A stretch of 64,000 nucleotides of DNA from NCBI GenBank assembly GCA_030537615.1, contig JAUNVP010000009.1:48001-112000 (forward strand), in the 5' to 3' direction. The stretch is from Actinomycetaceae bacterium. Lineage in GTDB: Bacteria; Actinomycetota; Actinomycetes; Actinomycetales; Actinomycetaceae. Made by a program: the position numbers and the translations under genes. The notes beneath the pieces are model-generated. The model saw nothing but the letters and a program-made list of their open reading frames with translations. It ran no database searches and was not told where the DNA came from. Shown here piece by piece: positions 37,947-45,432 of the stretch (its first letter is position 1; each line of letters starts with the position of its first letter).

Positions 37947-40732
37947 GTACACGCGGACACGATCGTCGAGAGCGCGTGCCGTCTGCTTCTGAGCGCTACG
38001 CCGCAGCAATGCAACGGAACGCTTTCGAACGGACTGAACGCGCGCAATTCGCGCACACTTTCGACTTCTTTCTGGACGACTATCAACTGACCGCGCTCGA
38101 ACGAGTGGAAGCTGGGCAGAACGTTCTTGTGGCCGCCCCTACCGGGGCCGGGAAGACCGTAATCGGAGAGTTCGCTCTTCACATGGCCGCGACCAAACAA
38201 TTGCGGGCCTTTTACACCACACCTATTAAGGCGTTATCGAACCAGAAATACCGCGAGTTAACGAAGCGTTTTGGGGATGAACGGGTCGGTTTGCTCACCG
38301 GTGATGTCGCAATTAACGCCGACGCGGATATCATCGTCATGACGACAGAGGTCGCGCGGAACATGATTTACGCGGGTAAAGATCTGAGCGATCTGCACTC
38401 TATCGTCCTCGATGAGGTGCACTATCTCTCCGACCGCTTTCGCGGACCGGTGTGGGAGGAAGTCATCATCCACACCCCTGAACACGTCCAGTTGATCGCC
38501 CTGTCTGCTACGGTCTCAAACGCCGAGGAATTTGGGGACTGGATCGGGCAGGTTCGCGGTGGGTGCTCGATTGTCGTGTCCGAGGAGCGTCCGGTTCCTC
38601 TCTATCAGCACATGATGGTGGGACGAAAGCTCCACGATCTCTATGCTCCCGATCAATCGGGTCACCAGCAACTGTCGGGGCGCATTAATCCCGAGCTTCG
38701 CTCGGCCATCGCGCACGCTTCGGGTATTCACTCGCGCTCGACCTACGAATCCTCACGTCGGCTTGCCGGAGGCCGCAGAATGCGAGGTGATCGGCGTCAA
38801 TCGCGCCGCCCATCTCGGCCCGAAACGGTTATTTCTCTCGACCGAGCGCATTTGCTACCGGCGATTTATTTTATTTTCTCCCGTGCCGGTTGTGATGATG
38901 CCGTCGATCACGTCGTCAACGCGGGAATTCGACTGACTAATGCATCTGAGCGGGAAGAAATTGTCCGAGTCGTCGATGAAGCTATTGCGTCTTTGGAGGG
39001 CGAGGACTTTGCGGTTCTCGGTCTCGACCGCTGGGCGCTGTCACTCGAAGCAGGGATCGCCGCACACCACGCGGGATTACTTCCAGTGATGAAGGAAACG
39101 GTTGAAACTCTCTTCGGCCGAGGACTAATTAAGGTTGTATTTGCTACAGAAACACTCGCACTGGGCATCAATATGCCGGCACGAACCGTTGTCCTCGAGA
39201 GCCTTGAAAAATGGAATGGCGTTGCTCGCGTTTCACTCACTCCGGGGGAATACACCCAACTGACGGGAAGAGCTGGCCGACGCGGAATCGACATCGAAGG
39301 TCATGCCGTCGTTCACTTTAGCCGTGATATCGGCCCAGATGAGGTATCGTCCCTGGCCTCGAAACGAACCTATCCGCTGATTTCCGCCTTCCGTCCGACA
39401 TACAACATGGTGGCTAATCTGGCGGCCACAGGGACTCTCGCTCAGGCACGTCAGGTCATGGAAGAATCGTTCGCCCAGTACCAAGCGGATCGTACGGTGG
39501 TGGGCTATGCACGTGACTTGCGCTCGACAGAAACTCGGATGAATGAGCTCGCTGACTCTTTTTCCTGTAGCGCAGGCGACTCCCAGGAGTATTTCGGGTT
39601 GCGAGATGATCTCACTCGGCTTCAAAAGAATGCTGCTAAGCGACGTACTCTCGTCAACCAATCCGAAGTCGAAGCGGACCTATTAGATCTGCGCGTGGGA
39701 GATGTCATTGAGATTCCCGGTCGTCGACGCGGTATAGACGCTGTTGTCACGCGTAGTGCGCGGAGAGGACAACGTTCCGCGTATGTTCAGGTAGTGTCCG
39801 CAGATGGCACCATCCAGCAGGTGAATGCCGCAGTCTTGACCAGTGGTGTGCAGATTGTCGGTACGATGCGGCTACGCAAAGAGCACGTGCGAAAGGTTGG
39901 CCGCTTCAAGGACGCCATCGCTAAGGATCTGCGGATGATGCGTCGACGCGGCAAGCTATCAACTGTGCGAAAGCGAAAGCCTCGGCTTCCCAAGGAAGTA
40001 CAGGCGCAGATCGGACGTTTGGAATCACAGATCCGCTCCCATGCCGTCCACCACTGTGCGGATCGTGAGCTCCACGCCGCCCGCGCCGCACAATGGCAAA
40101 AAGCGCGGAGAGAATACCTCCGTTTATCGCGGATAATTGATGAACAAACTTCGTCCGTCGCGAAAAAATTTGATCGCATCGTCGTCGTTCTCGAGGACTT
40201 AGGGATTTTGCACGATGAGGATATCACGTCCGCCGGTGAAACGTTGCGCGGCATCTACGGCGAAAAGGACCTTGTTGTTGCTCTTGCCGTGGAAGCTGGG
40301 ATTTGGGACGGCCTAGAGCCTGCCGAGTTGGCTGCAACGGTCTCCTCGTGTGTCTTTGAGCCGCGCAAGGATCATGCTCCCGATATGGATATCCCCGGTG
40401 GGGCACAAGGTCCTGTCGGTGAAGCCCTGCATAAGACAGCGCAGATTCTCGGAAGAATTAATCGTGCGGAGAACTCTGCGCGAGCACAGAATACAGCTCC
40501 GCTCGAACTCGGTTTGGTTAGTGCGATGTACTGGTGGGTGCAGGGAGATTCCCTCGCCGCGGCGGTACATAGTGCCGATCTCGAAGCAGGGGACTGGGTA
40601 CGGTGGTGCCGGCAAGTGATTGATCTCCTGGGACAGATTCGAAGTGTCGGATCCGCTCAGTTAGCTCACACGGCCTCCCTGACTATCAGACTGATTCGCC
40701 GCTCTGTCGTCGCATTGGCAGAAGACGCTTAA
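37943..40732 (+). CDS. helY: Ski2/Mtr4-like DEAD/DEAH-box helicase HelY
   Basis: 929-residue superfamily 2 RNA helicase related to Ski2/Mtr4. Walker A is AAPTGAGKTVIGE near residues 69-81. The motif II box is LDEVHYLSD, motif III is ALSATVSNAEEFG, and motif VI is LTGRAGRRGIDIEG. The C-terminal third resembles the DSHCT domain (RINRAENSARAQNTAPLELGL). TTG start overlapping the tatC stop by 4 nt; no better start is nearby. The mycobacterial homologue helY also follows tatC. Its RNA substrate is unknown. Confidence 0.9.
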   Translation: MSTRGHDRRERVPSASERYAAAMQRNAFERTERAQFAHTFDFFLDDYQLTALERVEAGQNVLVAAPTGAGKTVIGEFALHMAATKQLRAFYTTPIKALSNQKYRELTKRFGDERVGLLTGDVAINADADIIVMTTEVARNMIYAGKDLSDLHSIVLDEVHYLSDRFRGPVWEEVIIHTPEHVQLIALSATVSNAEEFGDWIGQVRGGCSIVVSEERPVPLYQHMMVGRKLHDLYAPDQSGHQQLSGRINPELRSAIAHASGIHSRSTYESSRRLAGGRRMRGDRRQSRRPSRPETVISLDRAHLLPAIYFIFSRAGCDDAVDHVVNAGIRLTNASEREEIVRVVDEAIASLEGEDFAVLGLDRWALSLEAGIAAHHAGLLPVMKETVETLFGRGLIKVVFATETLALGINMPARTVVLESLEKWNGVARVSLTPGEYTQLTGRAGRRGIDIEGHAVVHFSRDIGPDEVSSLASKRTYPLISAFRPTYNMVANLAATGTLAQARQVMEESFAQYQADRTVVGYARDLRSTETRMNELADSFSCSAGDSQEYFGLRDDLTRLQKNAAKRRTLVNQSEVEADLLDLRVGDVIEIPGRRRGIDAVVTRSARRGQRSAYVQVVSADGTIQQVNAAVLTSGVQIVGTMRLRKEHVRKVGRFKDAIAKDLRMMRRRGKLSTVRKRKPRLPKEVQAQIGRLESQIRSHAVHHCADRELHAARAAQWQKARREYLRLSRIIDEQTSSVAKKFDRIVVVLEDLGILHDEDITSAGETLRGIYGEKDLVVALAVEAGIWDGLEPAELAATVSSCVFEPRKDHAPDMDIPGGAQGPVGEALHKTAQILGRINRAENSARAQNTAPLELGLVSAMYWWVQGDSLAAAVHSADLEAGDWVRWCRQVIDLLGQIRSVGSAQLAHTASLTIRLIRRSVVALAEDA

Positions 40733-40734
40733 CG

Positions 40735-42303
40735 ATGGCTGTCGACAACCGATATTGGCTCGAACTGCCACCGCGAAGACGATTTCTCGATTACTCAACC
40801 GTAGGTGTGGCTGCCGTTGCAATGTGGGCGGCATTTCCCTATATCGAAGCATATGTGCTCGCCTATCCAGCACTCGCGCTCCTGGTTTCTGTCGTCGATC
40901 GGTCGCGGGTGTGGCGCGGCACCTGGTACGCCTTCGTCTTCGGGCTGATTTTTTTCCTCCTCCACATCTGGTGGGCGACGATTTCAGTAGGGAGCTACCT
41001 ACCCTGGTTCGCTTTGGCTTTTATCCAGGCGCTCTTCCTCGGATTGTGGGGGTGGATCGTTGGGGTCATTCGATCGATCGAGATCATCCACCGATCCCCG
41101 TTCGCGTATGCCATGGCCATCGCACTGGCGTGGGTGGGAATCGAACAGTTACGTGGAACAATCCCATTCGGAGGTTTCCCCTGGGGATACATCGCCTACT
41201 CGCAAGTTGATGCTCCGGTCGGAAAACTCGCTCCGTGGGGCTCAGAAATCGTGATCGGATTCGCCGTCGTCGCGGCCGCCGTATTGTTCCGGCGTACTTT
41301 CTCTCTCGTTCCCGCGCACGCCACCGGTAACTGGTGGTCGCGACCGCTCGCGCTGGTACTGGGAATCACTGCGCTCGTGGCTCCCGCAGCCATCGACCTA
41401 CCGGCCGCGAGTCAAGAGGGAACTGTTCGGGTGGGCATTATTCAAGGAAATATCGAACAACCGGTCAACGACACCTATCGCACTCCGCTGAAAGTCACGC
41501 GAAACCACGCGAATACGACGCTCCGGGCGTTGGAAGAGGGGATGAAAGCCGACCTCATCATTTGGGGAGAAAACTCACTCGACCAAGATCCACGATCAAG
41601 TCGTGAAGCACGAACAATTCTGAGCGATGCAGTGAACCGCGCCGGTGTGCCTTTTATTGTCGGCGTAATTCGATATGACGATCGCTACCGCTACAACGAC
41701 ATGATTACGTGGTATCCAGATGGTCAAACACGGCAGTCCTACACGAAACAAAAGCCGGTGCCTTTCGGTGAATACATCCCATTTCGACAGTATCTCTCGA
41801 TTTTGTCGAAAGAGACGGCCAAAGTCAGTGTTGATATGCTCCCCGGAACAGGTCCGGGGATCATCGACGTCACCTTAGATAACGATCGCACATTGCGAAC
41901 CGCAGTGGGGATTTGTTTTGAGGCCGCCTATGAAGAAGTCTTTGCTACCGGCGTGCGCCTTGGTGGACAGATCATTGTCGTCCCCACGAATAACTCCTCG
42001 TTCGGCTATGCCCCAGAAGCCGCTCAGCAGCTTCAAATGGTTCGGCTCCGAGCAATGTCACTTTCTCGTTCGGCAATGCAGGTGTCGACAAACGGCGTAT
42101 CTGCCATCATCCGCCCCAATGGCACGATGAGGTCAACCACCGGTCTCTTTGAATCCGCCTGGAGAGTCGAAGATGTGCCGATTCGGACACAGATCACTTT
42201 CTCTGCTCGTTTTGGGGACGCGATGACCATTGGCACATATCTATTGTTGGGGGCGCTCGTTTTTGTGAGTGCCGTGAGCACTATTCGAAAGAGGAGCCTA
42301 TGA
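40735..42303 (+). CDS. lnt: Apolipoprotein N-acyltransferase
   Basis: Membrane enzyme that adds the third acyl chain to lipoproteins. The 522-residue protein has about six N-terminal membrane segments and a nitrilase-fold domain from about residue 225. The catalytic triad is visible: glutamate in IIWGENSLD near 277, lysine in YTKQKPVPFGEY near 338, and cysteine in VGICFEAAYEEV near 393. A last membrane helix closes the protein. In M. tuberculosis lnt and ppm1 are fused; here they are separate, overlapping by 4 nt. Lipoprotein substrates in this window include RibY, the rhodanese and the TRAP binding protein. Confidence 0.94.
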   Translation: MAVDNRYWLELPPRRRFLDYSTVGVAAVAMWAAFPYIEAYVLAYPALALLVSVVDRSRVWRGTWYAFVFGLIFFLLHIWWATISVGSYLPWFALAFIQALFLGLWGWIVGVIRSIEIIHRSPFAYAMAIALAWVGIEQLRGTIPFGGFPWGYIAYSQVDAPVGKLAPWGSEIVIGFAVVAAAVLFRRTFSLVPAHATGNWWSRPLALVLGITALVAPAAIDLPAASQEGTVRVGIIQGNIEQPVNDTYRTPLKVTRNHANTTLRALEEGMKADLIIWGENSLDQDPRSSREARTILSDAVNRAGVPFIVGVIRYDDRYRYNDMITWYPDGQTRQSYTKQKPVPFGEYIPFRQYLSILSKETAKVSVDMLPGTGPGIIDVTLDNDRTLRTAVGICFEAAYEEVFATGVRLGGQIIVVPTNNSSFGYAPEAAQQLQMVRLRAMSLSRSAMQVSTNGVSAIIRPNGTMRSTTGLFESAWRVEDVPIRTQITFSARFGDAMTIGTYLLLGALVFVSAVSTIRKRSL

Positions 42304-43034
42304 ACGAGATTGACAACCGTGTCATTGTTGTTATCCCAACCTACAATGAGCGCAAAACACTTCCCGGGCTACTGGGATACCTTTTTGACACCGTAGCCGA
42401 GTGCGACGTGCTCGTCGTAGACGACGCCAGTCCAGATGGAACAGGGGAGTGGGCTTCCGAATATGCACAACGTCAATCCCGATTGCACGTGCTACACCGT
42501 CCGGCAAAATCTGGGCTGGCCAGCGCGTATATCGACGGCTTCAGATGGTGTTTGGACCGCGGCTACACGCATTTGGTGGAAATGGACGCGGATGGTTCGC
42601 ACCGGGTCACCGACCTCAGGGCGATGATTGATCGGGCATGTCAACTAGATGGCCCCGATCTGGTCATCGGATCACGGTGGATTCCCGGAGGTAAAACGCA
42701 GGGCTGGGCACCTCATCGCATCGCCTTGTCAAAGCTCGGAAATCTCTACATTCGGCTTATGCTCAATCTCAAAGTTGCCGATGCGACGGCGGGGTTTCGC
42801 GTATATCGGGCTGATTTCGTTCGTCGTATGCCACTCGACGACATTCAATCGGCCGGCTATGGTTTCCAGGTTGAAATGACCCGTATGGTGGCCTCGCTCA
42901 ATGGAAAGATCGTCGAAGTGCCGATTGTATTTCTTGAGCGACGAGCCGGAGATTCCAAAATGTCCGGTGCGATAATTATTGAGGAACTCGTTCATGTCAC
43001 CCGGTGGGGGATAGAGCGAGTGCTCAGACGGTAG
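42300..43034 (+). CDS. ppm1: Polyprenol monophosphomannose synthase
   Basis: GT2 glycosyltransferase that transfers mannose from GDP-mannose to polyprenyl phosphate, giving the donor for lipoglycan and protein mannosylation. The 244-residue protein has VVIPTYNERKTLPGLL, VVDDASPDGTGEWA, the metal-binding EMDADGSH near residues 98-105 and VIGSRWIPGG. No C-terminal membrane domain is present. Translationally coupled to lnt. Confidence 0.92.
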   Translation: MNEIDNRVIVVIPTYNERKTLPGLLGYLFDTVAECDVLVVDDASPDGTGEWASEYAQRQSRLHVLHRPAKSGLASAYIDGFRWCLDRGYTHLVEMDADGSHRVTDLRAMIDRACQLDGPDLVIGSRWIPGGKTQGWAPHRIALSKLGNLYIRLMLNLKVADATAGFRVYRADFVRRMPLDDIQSAGYGFQVEMTRMVASLNGKIVEVPIVFLERRAGDSKMSGAIIIEELVHVTRWGIERVLRR

Positions 43035-43043
43035 TGAGCCGTT

Positions 43044-43403
43044 CTAGCGGCGGTAGGCTACGCCGTCGCGGAGCTCTCCGCGACGCAGAACTTCAAGTTG
43101 CTCTTCGAGCAGAATTTCGAGTTCTTCTTCACTTCGCCGCTCGAGCAACATGTCCCAGTGGGTGCGTACGGGCTTCGCAGGTTTCGTTTCCTCAGGCTCG
43201 GCTTCTCCTAGATACTCAGCTGTCGCACCGCACCGACATTCCCAATTTGCCGGTGGCTCTGCTTCGGCAGCCATCGTGACGGCAAAGATATGGCCATTCT
43301 CGCACTGGTAGCGTTTTTGCGAACGATCTGCAAAGACAATTCCGTCCTCAGTCTCCAGTGACTTTGCACCGATCTGCATACCACGCAGGGCGCGATCAGC
43401 CAT
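43044..43403 (-). CDS. rbpA: RNA polymerase-binding protein RbpA
   Basis: Actinobacterial transcription factor that binds principal sigma factors and stabilises the open complex. The 119-residue protein has the N-terminal tail, the zinc-ribbon-like core (YQCENGHIFAVTM, NWECRCGATAEYL) and the C-terminal sigma-interacting helix (RTHWDMLLERRSEEELEILLEEQLEVL is in two halves). AGGAGG lies before the ATG on the minus strand. Convergent with ppm1, 9 nt apart, as in mycobacteria. Confidence 0.96.
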   Translation of the reverse strand: MADRALRGMQIGAKSLETEDGIVFADRSQKRYQCENGHIFAVTMAAEAEPPANWECRCGATAEYLGEAEPEETKPAKPVRTHWDMLLERRSEEELEILLEEQLEVLRRGELRDGVAYRR

Positions 43404-43451
43404 AGGGAATACCTCCTGAATAGGTTGAAAAGAACTCCATCAAGTGTAACA
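43404..43451 (-). promoter_or_regulatory. rbpA promoter and ribosome site
   Basis: On the minus strand an extended -10 element TGTTACACT (TACACT at 43448-43443) lies about 40 nt before the ATG, with AGGAGGT close to the start codon. A matching -35 is not obvious. Confidence 0.45.
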
Positions 43452-43852
43452 GAGGGAGGCAAATTTACTCGTGTGCGCATGGTATTAGTGCGGGTAAGCT
43501 CGTTGAATCCGCATGGAGCTATCCGAAACATATACGAAAAGGAACACACGGAATAGAAACTTGAACTGCGCGGTTGTATGTAACGTCTAAGACATGATGA
43601 AAGCTCTCGCTCAGTTGCATGTTGGTGAGACTCGAAGCTTCAGTGAGGAAGTTCGTCCGGTGCGGGCAGAGCAGCAGAATCTCTCGCGTGCTCGACCTCA
43701 AACGGCCAATTCGCCCGGCGCATGTGGAGTTCGTGGATTTTAGAGTCTCAGGTGATGTGCTACCTTCTCGGCAAGCGTTGGGAGAAAATTCGCTATCGAT
43801 ACCGCGTTGGCCCTGAGCGCTCTTGTCTGACGAACCCCCGCCCAATTAGCCG
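43452..43852. other. Non-coding stretch between rbpA and the rhodanese gene
   Basis: About 400 nt without a recognisable gene. Short frames on both strands (for example 43597-43743 on the plus strand) have no ribosome site and no family resemblance. It may contain a decayed gene; nothing in it could be named. Confidence 0.4.
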
Positions 43853-43890
43853 ATAATGTATATTATGTCAGATTTATGGAGTGGTAGACT
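43853..43890 (+). promoter_or_regulatory. Promoter and palindromic operator of the rhodanese lipoprotein
   Basis: An extended -10 TGGTAGACT (hexamer 43885-43890) lies 38 nt before the GTG. The 14-nt palindrome ATAATGTATATTAT (43853-43866), 5-bp arms around GTAT, covers where the -35 should be. Such AT-rich palindromes are common operators for ArsR- or TetR-type repressors. No repressor gene is adjacent on this side. Confidence 0.4.
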
Positions 43891-43928
43891 TCGCCTGTTA
43901 TCCCCGTTACCTAAGGAGCACCTCCCCC

Positions 43929-44360
43929 GTGAAAAAATTTGTTCCCCTCATCGCAGTAGTCGCGTTGTCACTGTCTGCGTGCCACGGTAGCGTTCTCGAC
44001 GAGGACCAATCGTCCGGTGCGCAATCGGCGCCAACGACAGGTGCCGTCGAAAGCTCCCAGGCCGAGTTGCCCACGACCCTTAATGACGCCGTAAATTCGG
44101 ATGTGCTCCTCATTGACGTGCGGACTGAAGAAGAATTTGCAGCCGGTCATGTCCCGGGAGCGATCAATATCCCCTTGGATCAGATTGCCGAGAAGATCTC
44201 TGAAGTATCTGCGGACCAGACACAGCCGCTTGCTCTATATTGCCGGTCTGGAAATCGGTCCGGTCAAGCCCTCTCGGTACTCGAATCGGTAGGCTATCAA
44301 AAACTAGTCAACTTGGGTGGGATCGGAAGCTATTCTGGCACTCTTGAAACCGGCAAGTAG
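43929..44360 (+). CDS. Rhodanese-like domain lipoprotein
   Basis: 143-residue secreted lipoprotein. The signal peptide is VKKFVPLIAVVALSLSAC with lipobox cysteine near residue 18, then a short linker and one rhodanese domain (VLLIDVRTEEEFAAGHVPGA, INIPLDQI). The active-site loop is LYCRSGNRSGQA, with the nucleophilic cysteine near residue 108. Likely handles sulfane sulfur or persulfide outside the membrane. GTG at 43929 with AAGGAG 11 nt upstream; longer starts lack the signal peptide at the N-terminus. Confidence 0.88.
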   Translation: MKKFVPLIAVVALSLSACHGSVLDEDQSSGAQSAPTTGAVESSQAELPTTLNDAVNSDVLLIDVRTEEEFAAGHVPGAINIPLDQIAEKISEVSADQTQPLALYCRSGNRSGQALSVLESVGYQKLVNLGGIGSYSGTLETGK

Positions 44361-44532
44361 TCATCTCGCCATGTGAGTAATAGTTTGAGATTACCGGTTG
44401 CTTCTTAAGCTCACGATTCGGATGCCGCAGAATTAGATCTGAATCAGAGTGCTGATCGCAGTGAATCACCGGCGAAGAGCGATCTGTTCACACTGCGGCC
44501 AGCAATCACGGTCTCTCTCCCCCTCGCTTTAG

Positions 44533-44730
44533 TGGTGCGCGCCGCACGCACTACGTTTAGAGGCCGGAATGCAAAACTCAGGTCTTGCAGCCGGTCTGGC
44601 CGCTAAGCACCTCAGCCCCGAAGCGGCTCTGCCCGCCGCAATCTTCTCGGTTTGGCACAACATCTCGGGCGGACTGTATGCGTCTGCACTTCGCCGCATG
44701 GATGCGCGGTCAGGGATGCAGAAGAAGTAG
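44533..44730 (+). pseudogene. 3' remnant of a bile-acid:sodium symporter (BASS) family gene
   Basis: In one frame the sequence encodes [18 protein letters not shown], then [17 protein letters not shown] and [10 protein letters not shown], ending at TAG 44730. [10 protein letters not shown] and the proline-alanine/FSxWHN block are the C-terminal signature of BASS transporters. The frame is closed upstream by a TAG at 44530. Hydrophobic residues in another frame ([15 protein letters not shown], about 44497-44540) suggest a frameshift. Only about 60 of some 300 codons remain, so the gene is dead. No other gene lies in 44361-44731. Confidence 0.75.
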
Positions 44731-44731
44731 C

Positions 44732-45346
44732 CTACTCCCCCGCTTCTATCGGGAATAACCGACTCAACATACCAATGAGGCGTTCCGTTGAGTCGGTTCC
44801 CTCAATTTGTTCAACAATGAGCGCTTCGGTGTAGATACTTAAGAGTAAATCGGCGATCTGCTTGAGTTCCTCAAGCGAGCCCGAGCTTTGTGCGCCGAGC
44901 AAAGTCAAACCTCTCGCGGCCATGATGGAAATGAGGGCGCGGGAGAGATAGTCGCGCATGTCGACGCACATTTGGCGCACATCATCGTCTTGGAGGGCCA
45001 CTCGAATCGCCTCCGCTTCGAGCAAAACCCAAATTCGACCGAGTGGACGCAGGCTTTGGAGAATTGTTCGCATGGCTTCAACTGTCGAGATGTTGTCTCC
45101 TTGCGCCTCTATCCCCTGCTGAACTGCGCCCACCATTCCTCGAGTGAACTCGGAAAGAGCCTCGGCAAAAACCTCTTCCTTTGATGAAAAGTTGGAATAG
45201 AAGGCCCCTCGTGTGAATCCAGCTGCATTGACGAGGTCGTCAACCGTGGCACCGGCTACGCCCTTATCAGCAAAAACCTTGGCGGAAGCGATAATGAGGC
45301 GTTCGCGGGTGTTTTCCCGCTTACGCTTGTCTGTATCGTCGGTCAT
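44732..45346 (-). CDS. TetR family transcriptional repressor
   Basis: 204-residue repressor with an N-terminal helix-turn-helix (RERLIIASAKVFADKGVAGATVDDLVNAAGFTRGAFYSNF is the TetR signature in consecutive helices) and a helical ligand-binding C-terminus. Divergent from the MMPL gene, with palindromic half-sites in between, so it most likely controls the MMPL-YhgE operon and itself. ATG 45346 gives a usual N-terminus; ATG 45373 would add nine residues and a very short leader. Confidence 0.9.
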   Translation of the reverse strand: MTDDTDKRKRENTRERLIIASAKVFADKGVAGATVDDLVNAAGFTRGAFYSNFSSKEEVFAEALSEFTRGMVGAVQQGIEAQGDNISTVEAMRTILQSLRPLGRIWVLLEAEAIRVALQDDDVRQMCVDMRDYLSRALISIMAARGLTLLGAQSSGSLEELKQIADLLLSIYTEALIVEQIEGTDSTERLIGMLSRLFPIEAGE

Positions 45347-45377
45347 TTGCGCGCCCGTCAGTAGAAGTGACATCTAT

Positions 45378-45415
45378 TTGAATACATAATAGTATTGAAT
45401 ACAAAAATGTATCAA
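45378..45415. promoter_or_regulatory. TetR operators and tetR promoter
   Basis: Half-sites AATAC and GTATT are arranged as AATAC-N6-GTATT (45381-45396), GTATT-G-AATAC (45392-45402) and AATAC-N6-GTAT (45398-45412). The block TTGAATACA occurs twice, 17 bp apart (45378, 45395). On the minus strand, TTGATA (45415-45410) and TATTAT (45391-45386) are 18 bp apart and form a good promoter for the tetR gene; the operators lie on top of it, which fits autorepression. Confidence 0.6.
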
Positions 45416-45432
45416 CGTTATGCGGGGTGACC

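Noticed and set aside
43519..43845. A 108-residue minus-strand frame and a 65-residue plus-strand frame in the rbpA-rhodanese gap
   Set aside because: No ribosome site, biased composition and no family features; treated as non-coding.
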